Of a DNA stretch of 64,000 bases, positions 57,657-64,000 are shown piece by piece (the stretch's first letter is position 1; each line of letters opens with the position of its first letter). Source of the DNA: Porphyridium purpureum (lineage: Eukaryota; Rhodophyta; Bangiophyceae; Porphyridiales; Porphyridiaceae); assembly GCA_008690995.1 (NCBI GenBank), contig VRMN01000008.1, positions 1-64,000 of the forward strand, in the 5' to 3' direction. The position numbers and the translations under genes were made by a program. The notes below the pieces were generated by a model. The model saw only the letters and a program-made list of their open reading frames with translations, did no database searches and had not been told where the DNA came from.

Positions 57657-58460
57657 ATGAACGGCAAGGTACAAAAGATGGATGACTCGACATTGTCCGA
57701 AGCAAACGCGATTCGCGTGATAGGAGCTGGGCTTGGACGCACAGGCACAATGTCGTTGAAGGCCGCGCTGGAGATGTTGGGTTACCGCACGTATCACTTT
57801 GTGCGTCCCGAACATGCCGCGCTCTGGGCTGCGTATGCTGACGGCAAGACAAGTAGTGATGACGTCCTGGGCTTGATTGCAGATTCAGGGTACTCGGCCA
57901 CGTGTGACCAACCCACCGCGGACCTGTATGCGGAGCAATTGCGGAAATTTCCCGGAGCCAAAGTTGTGCTGACGGTGCGCGATAGTCCAGAACAGTGGGC
58001 GGCTTCGTGGAAGACGCTTGCGCGGTTTATTGATGTGCAGGAGAGATCCTTCTCGTTGAGCTACCCGACATTTATCCAGTGGATTCCATTCATGCGCCAT
58101 TGGAAGACGATGCGCTCACTCATGGGCACTCATCTTGGTCTACCGCCCGGTGAGCTGATCCGCGGCTGGAAAGCTAAACCAGAAGGTTGGTTGGAAACCC
58201 AATATGAAGCGCACAATGCCCAGGTGTGTGCGACAGTCCCATCAGAGCAGTTGCTGGTTTTCAATGTGAAGGAGGGCGGGGCACCGCTGTGCCCGTTTCT
58301 GGAGAAATGTTTTCCTGAGGAACCCTTTCCCTGCATAAATGAGGCGTCAGACATCGAGTTTGCGACAAACGCAATGATCATGATAAGCTATGCGTGGATT
58401 CCGCTCGTGTGTGTTGCGGTTGGTTCTGTCCATCTGTGCGTCAAGTACCTGAGGCAATAA
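57657..58460 (+). CDS. Sulfotransferase-family (Sulfotransfer_4-like) protein with C-terminal membrane segment
   Basis: Protein of 267 residues. VIGAGLGRTGTMSLKAALE near the N-terminus is the P-loop-like PAPS-binding motif of this family. AKVVLTVRDSPEQWAASW matches the 3'-phosphate-binding region, and LLVFNVKEG ... PLCPFLEKCFP is the conserved C-terminal block. It should transfer sulfate from PAPS to an unknown acceptor. Red algae make sulfated polysaccharides, but this subfamily is widespread and its substrates are poorly known, so a link is only suggestive. The last 25 residues (MIMISYAWIPLVCVAVGSVH) form a membrane span, suggesting a tail anchor in the Golgi or ER. Confidence 0.78.
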   Translation: MNGKVQKMDDSTLSEANAIRVIGAGLGRTGTMSLKAALEMLGYRTYHFVRPEHAALWAAYADGKTSSDDVLGLIADSGYSATCDQPTADLYAEQLRKFPGAKVVLTVRDSPEQWAASWKTLARFIDVQERSFSLSYPTFIQWIPFMRHWKTMRSLMGTHLGLPPGELIRGWKAKPEGWLETQYEAHNAQVCATVPSEQLLVFNVKEGGAPLCPFLEKCFPEEPFPCINEASDIEFATNAMIMISYAWIPLVCVAVGSVHLCVKYLRQ

Positions 58461-58784
58461 AATCGAGAGTCTGTAGGTCTTGCCGGCTGTGAGCAAAACA
58501 TTCGTAGAGACGGATGTGAAGAGAAGCCAGACGAATGCTAGGTAAGCTGCATTGCCGAAAGCCTATGTTCCTTGTTAACGCGCATAAGTGTTCCGCTGCA
58601 GATAGACCGAGGCATGGACAAGAAGATGAGATCGCCGCGCGATCTGAATGGCTCTTGACGCCGAACATGTACCGGACGAGCTCGTAAAAAAAGTTCCGTG
58701 CATTGAATTAGCCGATTTTGACGTGGAAATCGCGGGATGGTCGCACGAGAGCAAGGGGACTGACGGCGTGTGACGAGCTGCGTG
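58461..58784. other. Intergenic stretch between two co-oriented genes
   Basis: About 320 bp. No coding frame or recognised motif; contains the 3' flank of the sulfotransferase-like gene and the presumed promoter of the next. Confidence 0.4.
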
Positions 58785-59594
58785 ATGGCGTCGCCCTTTT
58801 TCGTGTCTGGAGCGGCAGGGCTGCTGGGAAGAAGTGCGCAAGTGCAGAGGCGCGCGTGCGCCACGAGGAAGGATGTCTATGTCCGGCATGGCGTGCGTGC
58901 CGTGAGGATGTCAGGGTTAGGTGAAGAGGAGCTGGGTATGATGATCCCAGAGGCAACGAAGGAGGAAATGCGGCGTTTGCTTGCCGCGCCTACGCGCGCG
59001 GAGATGATGGCCATCGTTCAAGAGATTGCGAAGCGTACTCGGCGTCACATGAAGACGAAAATTAAGCACACGAGCGACTATCACGATACATTGGCACGGC
59101 CAGCGGCGACGTCGATGCCAAAGTCCGAGGCGGCGAAGCCGTCTTCGCCACCGCCGCCGCGACCTCGACCACCACCACCACCGAGTGGTGACAAACCGGA
59201 GCCAAACTCGACTTCAGCGCCCGCCGCGGTTTCTCGTCCGCCGCCGGCCGCAGCTGAAATCCCCCGTGGAATTCCGTTCACTGCGCATTCGGAGTCGAGT
59301 CAAAGTGCAGAAATCCCAGAAGACCGCCGCGAGCAGCTTGAGCAAAAAATTGAGCAAGTGGAGGCGGCTGCTCGCGCTCTGAGATTCCAATCCTCAAACC
59401 AGGCTGCCAACGCGTACATGGATGACCTCAACCAAAGACCACCTGCCGCTCAGACTCCTTCTGCGAATGGTCGCGCGTCGCACGTTGCTCGTGCCCTTCA
59501 AGATGAGTTCCGCCGCTACTGGCAGGAAAAGGATCTCATCGACAATGCGCATGTGCAGAGGTTGAATGCCATCATTAGCAAACACACTCAGTGA
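58785..59594 (+). CDS. Unknown protein with probable organelle-targeting leader and Pro-rich linker
   Basis: Protein of 269 residues from the ATG at 58785; the frame begins earlier with a GTG. The first 45 residues (MASPFFVSGAAGLLGRSAQV ...) lack acidic residues, are rich in Arg, Ala and Val, and have Phe at positions 5 and 6. Phe near the N-terminus is a hallmark of red-lineage plastid transit peptides, so plastid import is possible. A helical segment follows (EEMRRLLAAPTRAEMMAIVQ), then a Pro-rich linker (about 120-170), and two further helical segments, one strongly charged (DRREQLEQKIEQVEAAARAL). I recognise no family. The next gene faces it, with about 105 bp between stops. Confidence 0.65.
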   Translation: MASPFFVSGAAGLLGRSAQVQRRACATRKDVYVRHGVRAVRMSGLGEEELGMMIPEATKEEMRRLLAAPTRAEMMAIVQEIAKRTRRHMKTKIKHTSDYHDTLARPAATSMPKSEAAKPSSPPPPRPRPPPPPSGDKPEPNSTSAPAAVSRPPPAAAEIPRGIPFTAHSESSQSAEIPEDRREQLEQKIEQVEAAARALRFQSSNQAANAYMDDLNQRPPAAQTPSANGRASHVARALQDEFRRYWQEKDLIDNAHVQRLNAIISKHTQ

Positions 59595-59700
59595 CTTAGG
59601 ACTTTCTTCGGAGCCTTTAGGTGGGCCCAATGTGATGGCATTAGTTTCGTGAAAAGTATGTAGCAGCGAATTCTCAGATGCTTTTTCTTTCTTTCCCCTC

Positions 59701-61881
59701 TTACATTTGCATCTCGTCCATTTTCGCGACACGCACGCCCAGTAGGATATCTCTAACAAAAAGCTTCTCGCTCAACTTTTCCATGGCCCACTTGATCATG
59801 TCAAGTGACTGGGTCTGGCCCAAATTTGTTGCCGCCACAAGCTCCCGCTTGAATGCTTCGTTCCATCTTGCGTAAAATGATTCAGTCACATTCACATCCA
59901 GTTTCGCAAGCGCCCACATGATCAACGTGACGTCTTGGAAGTTCGTGTGGTGTGCGAGCTGCTCGAAGCGGGCCATCAGCTTCTCGGTCAATGACGGAGC
60001 AACCGAAACATTCAGCCGAGCCATGGACCAAAGCGAAATGACTACCGCTTGCAGTGAGAATGAGGGAACACACAAGGACACGCGATCGCTCCATTCACGG
60101 AGCACCGCAGGCTCTGGTCGCACTTTGAGTCGCGCAAAGGCCCACATGAAGCTTGCCAGCGTTTGCGAGGACGCGGTTTCCGAACGCTCCAACCTCAAAA
60201 AAGCATGCTGGATCCGAAGTAGAGAAAGGCGCGGCAGCACGTATTGCGTCCTTGCGATCGAGGTAAGAAGACAAGTGAGCTCCTTTCCATTCATGTGAGG
60301 AATTTGACGCAGGGCAGTCGCCATCCAAAACGAGAAGACATTCTCATTCGTGCGAGATATGTTCAGTGCACTCATGCCCCATATTGATGACACCGCGGCT
60401 TGACTGTTAAACTGCTTGACCTGTCGTTTGGCTAATTCATGCCATTTCTGCACAAGCTCACGCGGCATCTGCCATTTCATCTTTCCAAACGACCACATGA
60501 TGGTGGCAAGAGCCGGTGGAGATGCGCTGAGCAAGACTTCGGTACGGGAAAGCGCAGCGAGTAATTCGTTCGCGGGGCGGCCCGTAGGCTTCCAATCCAG
60601 CCTCGCAAACGCCCAAATAGAGTTACTCAGCGACTGAAGACTCATTTCAGACGCCAGGCGTACAAACATGGCGTACCAGCAATTTTGGAAATCGTCGGTC
60701 ACGTTCAAGCGCAACCGCGCGCAGGCCCACAGGATGGTTGAGCATTCCTGGGCCTTCAGATCTACAGAAAGGCGTGGAAACTGCTCGAGGCATACACGTA
60801 CCGAGTCTTTCGTGAAAGCATCCAACTTTTGCGATGACTCCATGTACATGACTGCGAATGCCCACATGGTCATCGATAAGTGCTGAGCCTGAAGTTGATG
60901 GGCCACTTCTTGAAAGTGACAGGTCCAGGACTGGCGAAGAGTGCCTGGGAGATTCAGCTCGAGCTTTGCACATGCCCAAATAATCTGAGCTAGCTCCAAG
61001 CTATTCATGGCGGTCATGTGAGCCTCACATGCACTGCACCAATCGTCCAAAACTTCTGCCCGCGGCCGAATTCCGAATCGCGCAAAACTCCAAATGACGT
61101 TGGCGAGCCCACGCGCGTCAAATCGGCGAAAGGGCATGCAGGCAGATTGCAGGGCGTCCAAAAGCTTTGGTGGGGGAGCTACTTCCAGCTTTCCAAACGC
61201 ATTGAGCAAGGAACACAGTTGCACGGGATGCACCTGCGCGCGGGAATTGTCTAGGCAACAGAGTGCGCCCGTACTCCAATGCTCGAGGAACCCAGACTCA
61301 CGGAGTATTCTGCGCATCTCCTCGTGCTGAGATTTAGCGCGCGTGGAAGCCAACACGTGGCACACCGCGCGCAAGAGAACGATGAGCTCGCTCAGGGAGC
61401 GACCTTGCTGTTTCACTTCTGTGCCATCTCTGTCAGGATCATCTGAACCAAGCGCGAGCTCTGTCGATGACTCACGTTCGTCCATTGATCCGGATAAGAA
61501 ATGTGTTGTATCCGACTGTACGAGCTGCAGCAACGCGCAGAATCGCTGCATGCGCTGATATTTGTCCGGTGCGCTTTTCACGAACGTCTCCATTTGTCGG
61601 ACCCTTTCATGAAAAGCGCGTTTTGTCTCGGTCTTTCTGTACACCTGTCGATGACTTGTCTTCTCCTGCGTCCCTATGAGCCGAGCGTGCTTCCCCAATT
61701 CTGAAACGCACATTCGGACGCCGCGTTTCGATTGTCGCCTGTCGGACCGTCTGCACAGCGCTGCGCGCACCGCATCTGGCGCAGCATTCCTCCAGCCCGC
61801 TCGCGCAGTCGCCACCCTCGACTTGACAGCCACTTGCGCGGCACTCGGAACAACCCAAGCGCCCGCTCTTCCTCTGACCAT
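59701..61881 (-). CDS. OPR-like helical-repeat organelle RNA-binding protein
   Basis: About 726 residues from the ATG at 61881. From about residue 210 to the end it is made of repeats of some 36-38 residues with the core pattern IiWafAkLxlxp: IIWACAKLELN, MTMWAFAVM, ILWACARLRLN, SIWAFARLDWK, IMWSFGKMKWQ, SIWGMSALN, FMWAFARLKVR, SLWSMARLNV, IMWALAKLDVN. This is the pattern of OPR/Tbc2-type and apicomplexan helical-repeat proteins that bind organelle RNAs. No C-terminal RAP domain is seen. The ATG at 61881 gives an Arg/Ala-rich, acid-free leader (MVRGRAGAWVVPSAAQVAVK) typical of import. The longer frame to 62052 would run through the promoter motifs at 61998-62029. Confidence 0.8.
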   Translation of the reverse strand: MVRGRAGAWVVPSAAQVAVKSRVATARAGWRNAAPDAVRAALCRRSDRRQSKRGVRMCVSELGKHARLIGTQEKTSHRQVYRKTETKRAFHERVRQMETFVKSAPDKYQRMQRFCALLQLVQSDTTHFLSGSMDERESSTELALGSDDPDRDGTEVKQQGRSLSELIVLLRAVCHVLASTRAKSQHEEMRRILRESGFLEHWSTGALCCLDNSRAQVHPVQLCSLLNAFGKLEVAPPPKLLDALQSACMPFRRFDARGLANVIWSFARFGIRPRAEVLDDWCSACEAHMTAMNSLELAQIIWACAKLELNLPGTLRQSWTCHFQEVAHQLQAQHLSMTMWAFAVMYMESSQKLDAFTKDSVRVCLEQFPRLSVDLKAQECSTILWACARLRLNVTDDFQNCWYAMFVRLASEMSLQSLSNSIWAFARLDWKPTGRPANELLAALSRTEVLLSASPPALATIMWSFGKMKWQMPRELVQKWHELAKRQVKQFNSQAAVSSIWGMSALNISRTNENVFSFWMATALRQIPHMNGKELTCLLTSIARTQYVLPRLSLLRIQHAFLRLERSETASSQTLASFMWAFARLKVRPEPAVLREWSDRVSLCVPSFSLQAVVISLWSMARLNVSVAPSLTEKLMARFEQLAHHTNFQDVTLIMWALAKLDVNVTESFYARWNEAFKRELVAATNLGQTQSLDMIKWAMEKLSEKLFVRDILLGVRVAKMDEMQM

Positions 61882-61997
61882 TGCTTCTATCTCCTCATCT
61901 ACTCCATCCATGTCCACCCCCATTCCCCCTCTCCCGTCTTCTTCCCGCGGGGCGCACCAACCGAAAAAAACTCGACCCGGCGTTTCGTCAACCTCAA

Positions 61998-62029
61998 ACT
62001 GTACACGTAACAGTACACCCGCGCTGTAC
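61998..62029. promoter_or_regulatory. GTAC-motif cluster upstream of the helical-repeat gene
   Basis: ACTGTACAC (61998-62006), CAGTACACC (62011-62019) and CTGTACAC (62024-62031) lie close together about 120-150 bp before the preferred start at 61881, the same spacing as at the FKBP gene. It is one half of a divergent promoter. Confidence 0.45.
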
Positions 62030-62130
62030 ACATCTCCATCCACCCGCGCCATTATTTAACGCAAACTTAATTAATACGAATTCCCGGAACCGAGCCCCCC
62101 CCCTCTTCTTCAGTGGTGGATTGCGGGAAA

Positions 62131-62150
62131 TGTACAGTGAGTGTACAGTG
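62131..62150. promoter_or_regulatory. Double TGTACAGTG motif upstream of the sterol reductase gene
   Basis: Two exact TGTACAGTG copies in direct orientation, at 62131-62139 and 62142-62150, 11 bp apart (about one helical turn). They lie about 340 bp upstream of the first ATG of the sterol reductase gene and about 100 bp from the cluster serving the divergent gene. Confidence 0.5.
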
Positions 62151-62489
62151 GGTTTTGGTTTCTGAAGCGCGTGAAGGAGTTGCGGATCAGGATCGATGGA
62201 TGGATGGATGAAGACCGGACGTTTGTATGTGGGAAGCGGTCTTTTGCTATGAACAGGCGGTGACGGGCGTAAGGTGTGTGGATGTTGGGCTGTGGGGATC
62301 GACACGGAAGAGAGAGGGACGGAGAGAGAGAGAGAGGAGGAAGGGGAAGAGCGGGGAGTGCAGGAGGAGGGAAGTGCGCTTGTGGATGGTGCTGGTGGAC
62401 GTGCCATATGGTGAGTGGGAAGCAGCGGTAGTAGGGTCGCGATCGGGGTGCGAGGTGGGAAGGGTGGGGTACGGGGGTGGGGTACGGGG

Positions 62490-64000
62490 ATGAGTGGGAA
62501 AGCTAGGATGAATGGAGGAGCCCGCGGGCACGCGACGACGACGACGACAACGACGACGACGACGACGCGACATGGCGGTGCAACAAGTAGTGTGTTGTAT
62601 GTCGCGTTGCAGTGGGTGACCGTGGTGCTGCAGGTGATGACGCAGATCATGATTCCGCTGGGCTCGGCCGTGATCGATCTGCTCAGGGTGATGGGCGTGT
62701 GGGAGGTTCTGACCGACGTCATCACAAGATATCGCGCGCCCTTTGTGGTGATCTTTGTGCTCCCGCTTTCCCTGATGTTCGACTGCGCGATGCAAATTCG
62801 GTCGTACATCATTTTCAAGCTCTACTCGGCACCAGAGCTTCACGAAGAGCGCGTTCTGGACGTCCAGCGCCAAGTGGCCTTGGCCGTTGCAAATGCAAAA
62901 GCCGGCAAGGGCCCGAAACGGCTATGCACGGCGCGACCGGGCTGGCTATCAATCAGCATGGACTACCGCACATACAAGCAGAGTTCCGCCCAAATCTCGA
63001 TCTCCATGTATGACATCCTGGGCGAGGTGCAGCCCATCACTGGCCCGGGATCGGGCAGTGGCGGACAAGAGACTGCGAGCGCAATGCGCGGCTCCATCTG
63101 GGTGGAGCCCATGGTGAGTATGGGTCAAATAAGCCATTTCCTGAACCCGCGGGGTTGGACGCTACCGATTTTGCCGGAGATGGACGACCTCACTGTCGGT
63201 GGCTTGCTTATGGGTGTTGGCATTGAAACATCATGCCACAAGTACGGCCTGTTCAGTGAAATGGTCGAGGAGTATGAGGTCGTTCTGGGCAACAGCGAGC
63301 GCATATTTGTGCGACGGGACAACGAGTATGCGGACCTTTTCCACGCTCTGCCGTGGTCGTACGGCACGCTTGGCTTCCTTGTGTCAGTCAAGCTTATTGT
63401 TGTGCCGTGCAAGCCGTGGGTCCGGCTTCGGTATCATCCAGCGCGCTCGCTCGAGAAAGGTGTGAGCAAGTTTCGTGCGCTGTGCGATGGCGCGGAGAAG
63501 CCAGACTTTGTCGAGTCGCTAGCGTTCTCCAGAGACACGATGGTTGTGATGGAGGGCGATATGGTAGACGAAGACCAAGTGGTTCCTGGCGCGCGCAACG
63601 AGATTGGACGCTTTTACATGCCGTGGTTCTACAAACACGTCGAGGAAATCCTCGAGTCCGGTGCTGATTTCGCAGAGGAGTTCGTTCCGATCCGGGACTA
63701 TTATCATCGACACACCAAGTCAATCTTTTGGGAACTTGAGCACATCATTCCCGGTGGCAACCATCCTTTCTTTCGGTATTTGTTTGGCTGGCTGGTGCCA
63801 CCCAAGGTCTCGTTTTTGAAGCTAACGCAGACGGAAGGCATGCAGTCTACTTACGAGAGTATGCACGTCGCGCAGGACTTTCTTCTTCCGCTGAAAGGGC
63901 TGCAGGCGCAGCTCGAGTTTCTCGACGACAAAATGGGCATCTATCCGATCTGGCTGTGCCCACATAAACACTACAACAGTGGTGGCACGGCCTTCTTGCG
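62490..64000 (+). CDS. DWF1: Delta(24)-sterol reductase (DWF1/DHCR24 family), 5' part
   Basis: An open frame runs from about 62415 to the window end, so the gene is 3'-truncated by the window. In-frame ATGs are at 62490, 62508 and 62637. The first two include a ten-residue poly-Thr run coded by (ACG)n at about 62535-62564, so the third may be the true start. A membrane span follows (APFVVIFVLPLSLMFDCAM), then blocks matching plant DWF1: WVEPMVSMGQISHFLNPRGW, DDLTVGGLLMGVGIETSCHK, FHALPWSYGTLGFLVSVKL. These form the FAD-binding domain of this flavoprotein, which reduces the side-chain C24 double bond of sterols at the ER. No stop or shift is seen in the visible 450 or so codons. Confidence 0.95.
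   Translation, partial: MSGKARMNGGARGHATTTTTTTTTTTRHGGATSSVLYVALQWVTVVLQVMTQIMIPLGSAVIDLLRVMGVWEVLTDVITRYRAPFVVIFVLPLSLMFDCAMQIRSYIIFKLYSAPELHEERVLDVQRQVALAVANAKAGKGPKRLCTARPGWLSISMDYRTYKQSSAQISISMYDILGEVQPITGPGSGSGGQETASAMRGSIWVEPMVSMGQISHFLNPRGWTLPILPEMDDLTVGGLLMGVGIETSCHKYGLFSEMVEEYEVVLGNSERIFVRRDNEYADLFHALPWSYGTLGFLVSVKLIVVPCKPWVRLRYHPARSLEKGVSKFRALCDGAEKPDFVESLAFSRDTMVVMEGDMVDEDQVVPGARNEIGRFYMPWFYKHVEEILESGADFAEEFVPIRDYYHRHTKSIFWELEHIIPGGNHPFFRYLFGWLVPPKVSFLKLTQTEGMQSTYESMHVAQDFLLPLKGLQAQLEFLDDKMGIYPIWLCPHKHYNSGGTAFL

Noticed and set aside
1-64000. tRNA, rRNA or other structured RNA genes
   Set aside because: I looked through the intergenic stretches and found no convincing cloverleaf or rRNA segment; a tRNAscan-SE or Infernal run would settle it.

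Overview
This is a gene-dense, apparently intronless nuclear segment (about 55% GC by eye) from a unicellular red alga, most likely a Porphyridium-type rhodophyte. The inference rests on gene content: a DPE2-type cytosolic glucanotransferase that suits floridean starch, oxygen-dependent coproporphyrinogen oxidase with a targeting leader, a DWF1/DHCR24 sterol reductase, plus topoisomerase II, Tudor-SN, CtIP, MadBub and cap-methyltransferase genes, all as long single-exon frames. No species can be proven from the window alone.

Layout. 1-7.5 kb: FKBP-TPR isomerase (-), a decayed copy of a secreted Cys-rich protein (+), a hemerythrin-like protein (+), a CK2-alpha kinase with a secretory-type leader (-), and the intact secreted Cys-rich protein (-). 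7.9-20.7 kb: MadBub checkpoint protein with a pseudokinase (+), DPE2 (-), coproporphyrinogen oxidase (+), eRF1-type glutamine methyltransferase (+), mRNA cap methyltransferase (-), and a fused double GET3/ArsA ATPase (+). 20.9-29.9 kb: an unknown PPSE/KPEP-repeat protein (-), a membrane-anchored GT1-like glycosyltransferase (-), and topoisomerase II (+).

30.9-42.3 kb is a nested pair of LTR retrotransposons. An older Ty1/copia-type element (A, 30876-42327) has a younger Ty3/gypsy-type element (B, 32432-37909) inside its gag region. B has 303-bp LTRs that look identical and a CCTCT target duplication. A has Ty3-like Gag and protease regions in front of a copia-type integrase/RT/RNase H, and a Myb/SANT-like domain between integrase and RT. 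B's LTR carries a textbook heat-shock-element array upstream of its TATA box.

42.4-64 kb: F-box-like protein (-), Tudor-SN (-), CtIP/Sae2 (-), a very large helical protein that may be a Nup192/205-type nucleoporin (+), mitochondrial ribosomal protein bL35 (-), a Sulfotransfer_4-type protein (+), an unknown organelle-targeted protein (+), an OPR-like helical-repeat organelle RNA-binding protein (-), and the 5' part of a delta-24 sterol reductase (+) that runs off the window.

The most unusual signal outside genes is a recurring intergenic motif, TGTACAGTG (or its reverse complement CACTGTACA). It is usually clustered or in inverted pairs and sits upstream of about eight genes, so it may be a lineage-specific core promoter element. 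It also helps decide start codons for two genes. Several predicted starts here were moved to the first in-frame ATG because the longer frame opens with GTG or TTG.
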